Source: Trema orientale
Lineage: Eukaryota; Streptophyta; Magnoliopsida; Rosales; Cannabaceae
DNA: 64,000 nt
Reading direction: 5' to 3'
Assembly (NCBI GenBank): GCA_002914845.1
Contig: JXTC01000025.1
Location: 559,664 to 623,663 of the forward strand
Position 1 is the stretch's first letter. Each line of letters begins with the position of its first letter. The notes under the pieces are model-generated. The model was given only the letters and a program-made list of their open reading frames with translations, was not told the origin of the DNA and searched no databases. Shown in pieces: positions 1 to 11,794 of this stretch. Both the position numbers and the translations under genes were made by a program.

Positions 1-870
1 TTTCAAGAAAATTTAATTTAAATTACATATTCTATACAAAATGAATGATTTAACATTAATTAATGTCTTTATTATGTTTAAGAATAGTTGGTGTTATGTA
101 CATACTTTAAAGGTTTTTAATTTTCTTTTCTGGGTTACTTAGTTGGGCATGTTTGGATACACTTTTATTTTCTGTTTTCTATTTGAATAAACAAAATTTT
201 ACTTATTCTTTTTGGAAAATATGCTTCGTTACATTGTTTTTGTTTTCAATTTAAAAACAATTGTAAAATGTTTTTAAAAAAATAATAGAAGTGAGAATTT
301 TTCATTTCCAAAATTTTATTAAACAAAACAATTAACACAAAAAGTGGTTTTTCAATTTTTTTTTTAAATAGTAAAATAAACTTTTAAAAGTTGATATTTT
401 ATATGTAAAATTTTGAAAATGGTATTTTCCTGTGTAGGGATGGTGATGCCATGGCATGGTTTATTTTTAATTAATTTTTATAGTTACTAAGCATGATTAT
501 CTTTTTTATTTTTTAAAAGTAAAAGTGATCTTGTGTGTTACCAAGTAAGTTTCTATTTTTAAAAGGACAAATTGTATATTTTATCCCCTGAATTATTGGC
601 TTTGTAGACATTTTCCCTTAAATTGTCTTCCATTGCATGAATTCCACTTGTATAAGTTATTTGTCATAGAATTACTCCTTCTATCAAAATCCATTTATAA
701 TTTGATGGAAAAGATGGCGTGGAGGCTATTTTTAAAATTTTTCTTTTAATATTGCATTGAAAAACTTAAATTAAAATTCAATAGTAAAAAAAAATTATCT
801 TTCTTCCCTATGATCTCTTTCCGTATCACATCCTCCTTCCTCTTCTTTGTTATCTATGTCACGTGATAAG
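1..870. other. AT-rich intergenic spacer
   Basis: No coding region is supported here. The stretch is AT-rich with A and T runs. A phrase near 146-160 resembles the GGCATGTTTGG-type ends of plant hAT MITEs, but I found no matching inverted end, so no element is called. The last five bases (ATAAG) form the left flank of the copia insertion. Confidence 0.6.
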
Positions 871-1357
871 TGTTAGGAAATTTTATTTCCTTTGTTGGGC
901 CACATATTTTAACAATTATATTGGGCCATATTATTCTCAAGCAGGCCTAATAAATAATTTAATAAAGGTGGGTCAGGATATCCAACTGGGTATGGATACC
1001 AATGTAGATACCCTATTAGTCACTCAGTTAGGTGTGATGGATACCTAACAAGGGACTATATAAGGAGAATATTAGGGTTATGATCCCCATTGCCTTTTCA
1101 CGTATGCTTATTCTCTCTGTGGCTTGCCATCAGTTACAGAGAGTTCTATCTGAATATTTTAGGGATTAGGTTGTGTGGAAGACCAAACCCTCTAGCAATC
1201 ATATTCAGTTTCTATCGCTTCCGCCTTCGGTTCAACATCTAGAATACAGCTATACATCATAGACTCAAGTATACTCAATGAATCCCTGCTTATCAGTTTT
1301 ACATGAATGATCTAGGGTTTGTGTCTGGTATTTGCAATCCCATATTCATTACTGACA
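871..1357 (+). repeat. 5' LTR of copia element
   Basis: Begins TGTTAGGAAA and ends CTGACA (TG...CA). It is repeated at 7125-7612. A TATA-like stretch (CTATATAAGG) near 1055-1064 is the probable promoter, and transcription would start in the following AATATTAGGG region. It is followed after two bases by the primer-binding site. Confidence 0.93.
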
Positions 1358-1359
1358 AG

Positions 1360-1371
1360 TGGTATCAGAAC
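1360..1371 (+). other. Primer-binding site, initiator tRNA-Met type
   Basis: TGGTATCAGAAC lies two bases after the 5' LTR. This matches the plant copia/gypsy consensus TGGTATCAGAGC, complementary to the 3' end of initiator methionine tRNA, with one change. Confidence 0.9.
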
Positions 1372-2509
1372 GGGATTTAATGTTAAAATTGATTAGGTTT
1401 TCATGTATGTCTGTAGTTTTCGTAATCTATGCCTATTTAGATTTCTAAGGTTTAGATTATACATGCATAATTTGTAATTTTACATGATTTATTGAGTATT
1501 TGATGTTATGAGGGTTAGATTTTGGCTTTTGGATCGTTCATATTTCGGATTTAGGGCCAAAAACATCATTTTCAGGTTTATTTTGATGTTTAAAGCCATT
1601 TAAACATATCTAAAATTTTCCAGATCTGCATTGTGAATAGTGTTTTTGGTAGACTGATTCAGGTTTTCTGTCTACCGAAAATACTATTCACGCAGGATTG
1701 ATTTTCGGCAAAAATTGAGTTTTCGGTCGAATTTTGGGATGATTTTAGTCATTTTTGACTTAAATCATAGAGTTTTAACCCATTTTCTACCTAATAAGGA
1801 CTAGAATGACCCTCACTTTGTCCGTTGAAAACCCTATTTTGTTCTAGGGTTGATAAAATGACGAGCCAATTTCAGAAAGATCGAATCTGATAATTTGGTC
1901 TCTGTTAGATTCGGTTGATCGAAAGTGACTTTCCGGTCGACTGAAAGTTGCCGAGAGTCATTTTCGTTTCTGTAATTTTCGATCAACCGAAACTGGCAAA
2001 ATCGGTCGACTGATTCTGCCAACAAGGAAAATTTCATTTTTTTAGCTATTTTTCAGTCGATTTTCAGGCATTTCTGTTAATTTTCTTTGCACTATTTGTC
2101 TTATATGTTAGATTGAACATGATAAAGTAACATGTTGCCAAAGTAACCTCTATTGTATAGTTTTGTTTAGTCTAATGTATAAATATGTTGTGGGTTTGTT
2201 GTTAATGTGGATAACTATCAGCCCAATGGAAGGTGGTTATTTAGCACGATAACAAACACACCTGTGACAATAAGTATGTAACGGTTGTTTGGTTTCCATA
2301 TAGATAATAAATCGGCCCAATGAAAGGTTTATTATTTGACATAATTTACGGTCAGTATTTAATTATTACACCTGAGAGTACCACTTGCAAGTTAATAACT
2401 AGGCCCAAAGGAAGGCCTATTAATGTTGCACTAAGTATCTTGTGATGGTAGCCCACCTTATGTGATTATATAATATATGTCATATTTGCATATTTTATGA
2501 TTAATTTGT
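1372..2509 (+). other. Untranslated leader of copia element
   Basis: No credible coding region lies between the primer-binding site and the gag remnant. Positions 1640-2040 repeat short words such as TTTTCGGTCGA and CGGTTGATCG in both orientations, so the leader could fold on itself. Short reading frames here do not resemble a protein. Confidence 0.6.
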
Positions 2510-3408
2510 ATGCCTATATATGACATTAAGGTTGTGAGCATGTTTAATTTATGGTATTATTTTGCTCTCTGTACAGTTTCTCCTGCTAATTTTTCTGCCA
2601 ATTTAAGTACCATTCCTGTTCTTGCAGGCACAAACTTTAAGTCCTGGAAAGAGAATGTCATGATTGTATTGGGTTGTATAGATCTTGACCTGGTACTTAG
2701 AAAGGACTAACACACTGAAGAAAGTTCCACTGAGGCTAAAAAAGAACTTTGAGCTTTGGGAAAAGTCCAATCGTATGAGTGTCATGATCATGCAGTGCTC
2801 TATTCCAGAAGTCATGCAGGGCTCTTTGCCAAACGAGAAAAATGCTAAGGATTTCCTTGCTACTATTGAGAAATTATATCTCAAGAATGAAAAAGGGTGA
2901 GATGATTAGTACCTTAGGGAAACTCATCTCAATGAGGTATAGTGGCAAAGCAAATATAAGGGAGCACATCATGCAGATGTCTTATTTAGCTGGCAAGATT
3001 AAGGAGTTCAAGTTAGAAATTTATGAGGATTTACTTGTAGCCTTGGTTTTGCTTTCTCTTCCTAATCAATATGGTAACCTACAAACCATATACAATGCCC
3101 AAAAGGACCAATGAAATATTAATGAGTTAATAACCATTTGTATTCAAGAGGAAAAGAAAATCAAAGCTGTAAGGTTTGAAAGTGCTAACTTGACCACTAC
3201 CTCTAAGGCAAAGAAGAGGAAAATAGATGAGGCTAAGGAAGCTACAGTAGCTCTACCTGCTAAGGCATAGAAGAAGCAAGATGAGCAAGATTGGTTCTTT
3301 TATAGAAAGGATGGACACTTGAAAAAAGAATGCGCTAAGTACGAAGCTTGGCACGTTAAGAAGGGTAAGCTTCTCATTCATGTTTGTTCTGAAACTAATT
3401 TAACTTCT
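2510..3408 (+). pseudogene. Copia gag remnant (capsid region and zinc knuckle)
   Basis: The gag product would coat element RNA. Pieces are found in all three forward frames. At 2592-2708 there is a LAGTNFKSWKENV segment typical of copia gag N-termini. At 2685-2897 and 2842-3111 there are capsid-like helices, including MSYLAGKIKEFK. The frame continues past a stop at 3112 to a nucleocapsid motif at about 3292-3333. That knuckle reads WFFYRKDGHLKKEC, whereas the copia CX2CX4HX4C pattern needs Cys at the first and fourth positions; both are lost. At least two frameshifts and two stops show this is dead. Confidence 0.85.
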
Positions 3409-4950
3409 GTACCTAGGGATACTTGGTGGGTAGATTCGGATGCTACTACTCACGTTAGTATTTCTATGCAGAGTTGCTTGTGGAGTCGAAAGCTAAGTGA
3501 TGATGAAAGATTCATCTATGTGGACAATGGCCAAACAGCTTCAGTGGAGGCTATTGGGCACTTTAGATTGTCTTTATATTCTAGAAAATATTTGGATTTA
3601 TATGAGACTTTTTTAGTACCATCTTTAAGACGGAATTTGGTTTCAGTTTGTGTATTGGATAAATTCGGTTATTCTTGTTCTTTCGGAAATAATTCATTTA
3701 GTCTTATGTTTTATTTGAATGTTGTTGGTACTGGTGTTCTTATTGACAATCTTTATACGTTAAATACCCAACCCTCTGTTAATGAGACTTTGCATGTTAA
3801 TTCAAGAGGTACAAAACGAAAATTAACTAATGAGGACTCATCGATATTGTGGCATAGATGCTTAAGAAACATTTCTAAACAAAGAACTGAACATCTTGTG
3901 TCTGATGGGATCCTTGGTCCCCTTAATTTGGGACTTTAAAGTCTGCATTGAGTGTATAAAAAGAAAACAGATAAACGTTACGAAGTTAGGTGTCAATAGG
4001 AGCTCTAGCATCTTAGAGCTGATACATACAGACATCTATGATCCATTCCCTACGGCTTCTTGGAATGGACAACAGTACTTTATCACGTTCATAGACGATT
4101 ATTCTTGCTATGGGTACATATACTTAATTTATGAGAAGTCACAATCACTGAACGTATTTAAGGCTTATAAAGTTGAGGTTGATAATCAGCTTCATAAGAA
4201 GATTAAGGCTGTCAAATCTGATCGTAGTAGTGAGTACTACAGTCGGTATGATGGATCAGGTGAGCAATGTCTAGGCCTTTTGCTAAGTATTTGGAAGAGT
4301 GCGATATCGTCCCACAATAAACTATGCCTAGAAAACGTAGCATGAATGGCGCTGCTGAACGATGCAATAGGACCCTAAAAGATATGGTAAGGAGTATAAT
4401 CAGTTATTCTACCTTACCAGAATCACTATGAGGAGACGCACTCAAAACTACAGCATATATCCTTAATAAAGTACCGAGCAAAGCAATCGCAAAAGTCCCT
4501 TATGAACTCTGGAGTGGGCAAAGGCCCAGTATAAGTCATTTACGCATTTAGGATTGTCTAGCTGAAGCAAGGCCTTACAGGACCAATGAATAAAAACTGG
4601 ACTCAAGAACAGTAAGTTGCTAATTTGCAGGGTATTTTGAAAGATCCAGAGGCTATAAGTTTTATGATCCCACAACAAAGTCTTTCTTTGAGATGAGAAA
4701 TGCCAAATTTCTTGAGGATATTAAATTTGGGAGGGAAGATAAGGTTAGGGATATTGTCTTTGAAGAGGAATTCATTTCTCTTCCTATGGTTGCTATTGGC
4801 AATAGTCAGGACACTCAGGATCCTGTTCCTGGTAATATCATTGTTTAAGATGCAACCGCTCCAGTTCAAGATAATGTTCAGGAGGTTCCTGTCCCAGTTG
4901 AGGTAAATACTCCTGTAGAGCAAACTCAACAGTCTCAAGAACTAGTGCCT
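3409..4950 (+). pseudogene. Copia protease and integrase remnant
   Basis: Protease: WWVDSDATTHVS near 3424-3459 corresponds to the retropepsin DSG active site, with Gly changed to Asp. Next is the GAG-pre-integrase zinc region around 3850-3960, where LWHRCLRNIS has lost the usual GH histidine and a frameshift near 3935 moves the frame. The integrase core follows in a second frame (3941-4345), with HTDIYDPFPTASWNG and KSDRSSEYY holding the first two catalytic aspartates. After another shift NGAAERCNR (about 4344-4370) supplies the glutamate. Downstream text to about 4950 (GYKFYDPTTKSFFE, RRSTREKRS) is the integrase C-terminus and linker, with several stops. Confidence 0.88.
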
Positions 4951-6618
4951 TTAAGAAGGTCCACTAGAGAAAAGAGAAGTGCGATTTTGGATGACTATGT
5001 CGTATATTTCCAAGAACATAAGTTTGACATCAAAATAGTAGAAGATGATCCAATCAACTTTACATAAGTCAAACAAAGTTCCAATTCTCAAAAGTGGATT
5101 GATGCCATGAATTAAGAGATGAAGTCTATGAGAGACAATAGCTTCTCGGATCTCGTCAAATTGCTTGAAGGTTCGAGGCCCATTGGTTGCAAATGGATAT
5201 TTAACACCAAACAGGATTCGAAAGGCAATGTAGAGATATATAAGGCACGTTTTGTTGCTAAAGGCTTCACTCAGAAGGAAGGCATTGATTTTAAAGAGAC
5301 ATTCTCTTCGGTTGCTTCGAAGGACTCCTTTAGAGTTATTATGGCATTTGTGGTTCATTATGACCTTGAGCTTCATCAGATGGATGTTAAGAAAGCGTTT
5401 CTCAATGGTGACATTGATGAAACAATATATATGGTGTAACCAGAAAACTTTGTATTGGGAGATTCAAAGTTTATGGTTTGCAAACTCAATAAGTCCATCT
5501 ATAGTCTCAAGCAAGCTTCCCGTCAATGGTATCACAAATTTAATGAGGTAATTCTCTCGTTCAATTTTGAGGTGAATCCTGTTGATGATTATGTATATCA
5601 TAAGTTCAGTGGGAGTAAGTTTATCTTCCTAGTACTTTATGTTGATGACATACTACTGGCAAGTAGTGATATATGCTTATTGCATGACATCAAGAGATTT
5701 CTTGCGAGGAATTTCGAAATGAAAGATCTTAGAGTCACATCTTTTGTATTAGATATACAGATACACCGTGATCGTTCTTGGAATATACTTGGGTTATCAC
5801 AAAAAAGTTATATCGAGAGTTTTAGTATGGATAAGTGTGCACCAATAGACACTCCAGTGCCTAAGAGAGATAAATTTAGCCTCAACCAAAGCCCCAAGAA
5901 TGATGTTGATAAAGAAGCCATGCAGCTGTTTTCTTATGTTTCGGCTTTAGGGAGTCTGATGTATGCACAAGTATGTACGCATCTGGATCTTGCGTTCATA
6001 GTTGGCATGTTGAGTAGATACATGAGTAACCCTGGAGTAGATCATTGGAAGGCAGCAAAGAAGGTTATGAGATATTTACAGAGAACAACGGAATACATAC
6101 TCACTTATCAGAAATCGGACATTTTAGAGATCATTGGGTACTCCGACTCTGATTTTGCGGGATGTCTAGATAGTAAAAGATCCACGTCGGACTATGTCTT
6201 TCTTTTAGCTGAAGGAACTATTTCCTAAAAGAGTGTCAAGCAGACACTCGTAGCTACTTCCACTATGGAGGTAGAATTCATAGCTTATTATGAGGCATCC
6301 AATTAGGGAATATGGGTGCGAAACTTTGTCACTGAGCTGCACGTAGTAAATGACATTGAAAGACTATTGAAACTTTATTTTGACAATAACTCTTCAGTCT
6401 TATATTCCAATATCAACAGGAGCTCATCGAAGTCAAAGCACATTGACATTAAGTTCCTAGTTATAAGATAAAGAGTACAGAGTCCTTTAGTATCAATTGA
6501 GCATATCGGCACAAACTCTACGATAGCGGATCCGCTCACCAAAGGTTTACCACCTAAAGTCTTTCACGAGCATATTGTTCGTATAGATGTTGTATTTTTG
6601 GATGGTGTGCAGTTTTAA
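4951..6618 (+). pseudogene. Copia reverse transcriptase and RNase H remnant
   Basis: In one frame, with stops at about 5065, 5113 and 5437, this reads through the copia reverse transcriptase: GCKWIFNTKQDSKGN, ARFVAKGFTQKEGIDF, QMDVKKAFLNGDI, and the catalytic YVDD at 5638-5649. RNase H follows with GYSDSDFAGCLDSKRST (about 6136-6186). A stop at 6226 interrupts it, and the same frame continues through SKSKHIDIKF and a C-terminal tail to a stop at 6616-6618. Domain order (integrase before RT) identifies Ty1-copia. The product would copy element RNA into DNA, but it is not intact here. Confidence 0.92.
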
Positions 6619-7112
6619 TGGGAGTTTGTAATTTAGTTTAGATGCTTATTGTGTGACACTAGTTTATGTTTGTATACTGCAGTACTTTGATTATTAATGA
6701 TGGTTTTCATCGTAGACTCTATTCATTATATATTATATGATGCATTTCATATTTTCTTGCTTTCTCATCGTGGTTGACAATAAAGTTTTGCGGTAATACA
6801 CTAAAGGGGAAAGACTAAGATCGATCTCAATAAAGTTTCGAGTGAACCAGTTAGAAATAGGCATGGTAAATCACATTGCGTGTAATTTCCATGTCACATT
6901 CCATACTCGATCTGTATTATTCGGGTATATTAGTACGGTGATCATTGAGGATTCTAATTGCCATCTAAATGAGTGCAACGACGAGCGCTTTGGTTTCGTG
7001 CTAATATGTCTGATGGACGGTATTGCAACTTCGGAGATATTCAGGAATAATATGGCATTTCATGGCCATACTTCAGTTTTGCAATACAATTATATTTGGT
7101 TCATATGTGACC

Positions 7113-7124
7113 TAAGTAGGAGAT
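7113..7124 (+). other. Polypurine tract region of copia element
   Basis: A purine-rich stretch (AAGTAGGAGAT) directly precedes the 3' LTR, the usual site of plus-strand DNA priming. Confidence 0.7.
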
Positions 7125-7612
7125 TATTAGGAAATTGTATTTTCTATGTTGCGCCACATAATTTAACAATTGTATTGGGCTATATTATTCATAAGTAGAC
7201 TCAATAAGTGATTTAATAAGGCTAGGTCAAGATATCCAATTAGGTATGGATATCAATGTGGATACCATATTAGTCACCCAGTTAAGTGTGATGGATATCC
7301 AACAAGGGACTATATAAAAATAATATTAGGGTTATAGCCCCTACCACCTTTTCACGTACGCTCATTTTCTCTGTGGCCTGCCATCAGTTACAGAGAGTTC
7401 CATTTGAGTGTTTTAGGGATTAGGTGTGCGGAAGACCAAACCCTCTAGCAATCATATTCAGTTCCTATCGTTTCCGCCTTCGGTTCAATGTCCAGACTAC
7501 AGCTATACGTTATGGACTCAAGTATACTCAATGAATCCCTGCCTATCAGTTTTTTACATGAATGATCTAGGGTTTGTGTTTAGTATTTGCAAACCCATAT
7601 TCATTACTAACA
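7125..7612 (+). repeat. 3' LTR of copia element
   Basis: Second copy of the 871-1357 repeat, 488 bp, ending ACTAACA. Its first dinucleotide is TA instead of TG, consistent with point mutation after insertion. It is followed by ATTAG, one change from the ATAAG at the left end. Confidence 0.93.
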
Positions 7613-10038
7613 ATTAGTAGATGAATTCCATTCCAAATATAGGAGAAAGTAAGGATGTGGAAAGAGAAAGAAGGAGAGAAAGTCATGAGATAGATTCCAA
7701 CCACAGGTTCGACTCCGAATCTCAGCCTATACCTTGACCTCCAATCATGATCTAAACCATAATCCTTGACTTTGAACCCCAACCACAATCTCTGACCTAT
7801 CCCTGATCCCACAACCCCAGTTCCCTAAAAACCCAAGTTTTTTATGTTTAATGCTAACATCTGTACATATTGTTTGTACAGTCAGTCTTTGGTGAATCTC
7901 TTCCAAGTATGGTGAAAAGACCATGTCTTTGGCATAACTGAATTTAATGTCAATTTCATATGGGCTTAGTTGATTCTCACTGTAACTGTCATACTTGATG
8001 AGTTATTTTAGGCCGTGTGATTTCATCTCTTGATTCTAGCTCAAAGCCTCCATATATAGTTTAAATTTATTGAGTCTGGGCTCTACTTGTAATACAGGTA
8101 CTCTTATGGAGAAGAATTGGATCTAAGATTTATCTATTATTAGTCTATAGCATATTCATAGTGACAACTGCATGCATATCCTTCTCACACATTCTTGGTC
8201 TCATTACAAAATACAAAAAGAAGGTGAAACGGAAAGGGGAAAGGGAACAAAAAATAAAATAAAATACTCCTTTTAAAATAATAAAGCTAATAAAATTTTG
8301 TTATAAAACTAATAATTCGAGGAAAAAAATATTCCTTTCTAAAATTTGAAATCATAAATAAAATTTTTGTTTTTTGATTTCAAATTTTATAAATAAAATA
8401 TTGAAAATGTATCCAAGTATAGCCTTAATGATCAGTTCTCGAAGTGTTAATTGTTTAAGAAAAAATTAATCAAATTGTATGCTTTAAGAATATTTTAATT
8501 TTATAATAAAATTGCAATCAATCAACCAGCCTCAAATTCGTATAAATCGTAGGTTATACATAATTGGTGAGATTTTTGCTCTAAATAGTGTTGAAATCCG
8601 GACCAAGGTTTATTGCATGTTATTTATGATGAATTTTGGTGATCGTAAATGTTTTGAAATATCCAAAATAAGGGGAGATGCTAGCAAAATTTTACCATAA
8701 ACCATCGAACACACTCTGAGGCACTTTAAAGCATATAATTTTGGAGTAATTATAAATTCGTATCAAAGATAAGCTCTATAGAATTTTTTTACTTCTTTTG
8801 TTTTCTAGTTAATTAGAAGCGATAATTAATCTCGAAAATTGATTGCGTGTTTGTAGATGGCTAACTGATTGAAATTAAGTTTGTTCGTTCCATGTGAGAA
8901 TTTACTTTTTTAACGAGTAAAAGGTGACAGAGAAGAAAGTGATGATCCTAGTAATTTGTTGACTGCCTTCGGAAATTATATATAATGCATAAAGAGCAAT
9001 GGAATTAATTAATTAAGCTATGAAATATACGTCAGCCTCATCGGAATTAATAGAGGGCGTCATTGCAGGAGAGTTTCTCGCAGCTGAAATGAGCCTTAAG
9101 TTCGATTTGAGGTTCAATTTTGGGCTTTATATTGGATCCTATCTCGCCGGTTTTACACCAATGAGGTAGTTTATTGAGATAACCGTAGATCACTTACTCT
9201 AGTTAGCTGTAAAATTATATTTGTTTTTTCTAGATTTCGACGCATATTCTTTAGTTACACGTAATGCTTGAGCTTCCCCTAAAAAGAATACGTAATTAAG
9301 CAATATAAAATATCTTTGTTCTTCAGAGAAAAAAAAAGAAAAAAGAAAAACAACAATAATAATAACATTAATAATGAAAATTTACACGGACATCTCCCGA
9401 GTTTAGCAATAATTACAGTGATACTTCTACCTGAACTAATCCTGATGACACCCTTGGCCCCGGGTCTGGAAACAGTTTCAAGAATCAATGAAGTTTTCAC
9501 CAGTTAACTATTTTTCGTACATGGATGCTGTGTAATTTGACATAAAATAAGGATGTCGATAACTTTTTTTTTGTAATAATAATAACATTCAATAACAATA
9601 TAAAATATAAACTATTCATCAGGTACTTCGCACAAACATAAACCCAATTTTTGTCGAGGAAATTTATCAAATATACCCGACATGGATTTTGGAAACTTCC
9701 TTTCGCATCGCTTTACACAATGGTCCTTGGTACGACATGGTACTCCATCACCCAATGGAATTCTCTTGGTGTTAATCGATTCTTTCATTCAATACAAAAA
9801 CAAATGTTAAATGCTTAGTTTACAGTGTAAAATACTATTTCATAAAAACAAAAAGAAAAAAAAGTTAAACAGAAAAGATAACAGACTTAAAAAGAAGAAA
9901 ATATGTAGAGATTGATCCACGTTTAGATCGAATATGGGTTAATATGCAAGTATATAGGACTCGTGGTAGGGCTTATGTGAAAAGAGTACTTTTATGGCTA
10001 TTCGTAGAATCTAATTATAGATAAAATCTAATTTTAGG
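7613..10038. other. Intergenic region, no gene supported
   Basis: No coding region or recognised element. Positions 7700-7815 have loosely repeated CCAACCACAATC/TTGACCT words. Positions 9330-9375 are an A-rich stretch with ACAATAATAATAAC repeats. Short reading frames (for example 8512-8700) have no recognisable motif. Confidence 0.5.
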
Positions 10039-10880
10039 TGTTGGATCATAAACTTGTTTTAGGCCCAAGTCCTTTACTTGAACTTCAGTCCAAGACAAGA
10101 AATTTCTGATATTATACATGCAATTCATGTTCTATGCATTATTGAAGTGAGATTTTAGTTAGCTAAGTGTGTGATCAAGAATAAAAGAGTGTTAGATATT
10201 ATGTTAGTATGAATTATTTATTTTGTGGTGTATGTTGATTTAGAATAAATATAAATAACCTCCTCACCTTGCGTTGAAAGTATCAAGTAAAAAGCAAAGC
10301 TTCAAAGAGTGAACTAGGAAATAAAACAAACATAAATTCTTATGAGTGAGTGAACTTGAAGGGTGAAATTGAGAGTTTTTTCTTATAATAATATTTGAGT
10401 GACTAATAAAGCTTGTTTTAGTTTTAGTATTAGGTAATAGGACATCTGTGTAGCGGTGTGAGCTAATCTCAACTAGAACTAAGATTCTACTTTTTCTCTT
10501 TTATAAATACACCTAGTTTGTACTCATCTTAATTATATGAAAAAAGTAAGAAAGTGATAATTTTGTGCGTGTAAAAGGGGCTCTTGGAGTATCCATGTGA
10601 GGAAAACGAAAGTGCGTGACAGGACTCCTGTTGACGTTTCAAATGACATGAATTAACCATGAGTGTAGTTGTTCTATTTCTCAATAAGAAGCTCCTCAAT
10701 AGTCTCTTTCGGGTGTAGTAATATTAATCGAACCACGTCAAATTTCAGTATTGTTTATCTTCTTGTTTGTATGTATAGATCCATACTAAATATAGATATT
10801 TGGATCAAATACGTTTCGTAGCTAAGTAGGTATTACAACTGAGAACCCACAATCTAGAGGATCGCTCCTCCACAACAATA
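10039..10880 (+). repeat. Probable LTR or solo LTR, copia-like
   Basis: It begins TGTTGGATCATAAAC, has a TATA-like TTTTATAAATACACC near 10499-10513, and carries GTGTAGTAATATTAATCGA followed by ACCACGTC near 10714-10739, wording typical of the 3' part of many plant copia LTRs. No partner LTR, pol fragment or clear target duplication is visible, and the right boundary is a guess. It could be a solo LTR or a truncated end. Confidence 0.45.
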
Positions 10881-10944
10881 TCTGGTACTACTACGTATGG
10901 AGAAATTCACATCTTTTTTAAGGTGATTGAAAAATATACTTCAT

Positions 10945-10996
10945 CAGTTTTGAAACCGACGAATATACAAATGACATTGTAAGTCACTGTTATATC
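10945..10996. repeat. Left copy of a repeat flanking the TR-GAG insertion
   Basis: TTTTGAAACCGACGAATATA plus the following roughly 25 bases reappear in diverged form at 13634-13680 (TGAAACCGATAAATATACAG...). The TR-GAG element therefore landed between, or at the edge of, two tandem copies of an older repeat. The GGTTT..AAACCGA words resemble subterminal repeats of CACTA-like DNA transposons. That assignment is inference. Confidence 0.5.
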
Positions 10997-11638
10997 TGTT
11001 GATATATGTGAACATATGTAAACAGATCTATGTAAACACATGTGTACCTATGTGTAAATAAATGCTCACCAATTAGCCGTCATAGTAATAGTAAAAAGGG
11101 CAGCCGTAATAGCAATAGTAAAAAAGACAGCCATAATAGCAATAGTGAAAAGGGTAGCGGTAATATCAATAGTAAAAGGTGGGGTTCTCACTACCTTTCA
11201 AGTTCTATAAATACGGGCGCTTCATCACTTATTTTGTATCCCAAAACTTAGAAATATTTTAACTTATCTCTTTCAATTAAATCCTTCCTTTTCCCTTTGT
11301 TTCTCCTTTCAAAGAAAGTAGAGTTTCTTTGTGAAAGAGGAGGTTTCAAAGAGTGGCGATGTAAGGTGTGAGTGAGAGAATACTTGTGAGAAAGTATTTG
11401 GGTGTATTGGGATTATTGGGTAGGAAAAAGAGAAATCTATATGATTGTAGAAACTTTTTATATAGTGAAATTCTTTTCTGAGAGAGAGTGGTTTTTCTCC
11501 TGATTTGGGAGTTTTCTACTTAAATTTTTATGTTGTGAGATTAGTTTCTATTCCCTGTTATTATTTCTCTATTATTCTGACATTTCTTTGAAGTGAGATC
11601 CTGAGAGAGGCGAATCTGGGTCGGTTAGATTCCTAACA
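10997..11638 (+). repeat. 5' LTR of TR-GAG element
   Basis: Begins TGTTGATATATGTGAACATA and ends TTCCTAACA. It holds the 27-bp minisatellite at 11083-11183 and a TATA-like CTATAAATACGGGC near 11206-11219. It is very similar to 12978-13619. Confidence 0.93.
11083..11183 (+). repeat. 27-bp minisatellite inside the 5' LTR
   Basis: About 3.7 copies of a 27-bp unit close to AATAGTAAAAAGGGCAGCCG plus seven bases. Because 27 is divisible by three, the reading frame over it gives a nine-residue repeat of the type NSKKGSHNS. This is probably incidental because it lies in the U3 part upstream of the TATA-like box. The same array occurs in the 3' LTR at 13063-13163. Confidence 0.8.
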
Positions 11639-11640
11639 AG

Positions 11641-11652
11641 TGGTATCAGAGT
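11641..11652 (+). other. Primer-binding site of TR-GAG element
   Basis: TGGTATCAGAGT begins two bases after the LTR end and matches the initiator tRNA-Met type primer-binding site with one terminal change. Confidence 0.9.
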
Positions 11653-11794
11653 AGGATTTTTCAGTGCACTATAGCTTGGTATTAGTCTAAGAAATTTTGT
11701 GTAAGGAGATTGTGTTCAAGTACGAGTATTTGGACCCTTTAATCCTTCTTGAAAATTTTCTTAGCAGTTTTTCAAGCTAGAAGTGCGAAGCGAG

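Larger units (their letters stand above)
871..7612 (+). mobile_element. Ty1-copia LTR retrotransposon, full length, decayed
   Basis: Two direct LTRs of about 488 bp (871-1357 and 7125-7612) bound an internal region with a primer-binding site, gag, protease, integrase, reverse transcriptase and RNase H in copia order, then a purine tract. Flanking pentamers are ATAAG (866-870) and ATTAG (7613-7617), a target duplication with one change. The coding region has several frameshifts and in-frame stops, the LTRs differ at many positions, and the 3' LTR starts TA rather than TG. The element is therefore old and non-functional. I do not assign a copia lineage. Confidence 0.95.

Noticed and set aside
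863-1048. 61-codon frame at the copia 5' LTR
   Set aside because: Lies within the LTR U3; the 3' LTR equivalent is interrupted.
7700-7725. GGTTCGACTCC as a tRNA T-loop
   Set aside because: The flanking bases cannot form the T-stem and no D-arm or acceptor stem is present upstream.
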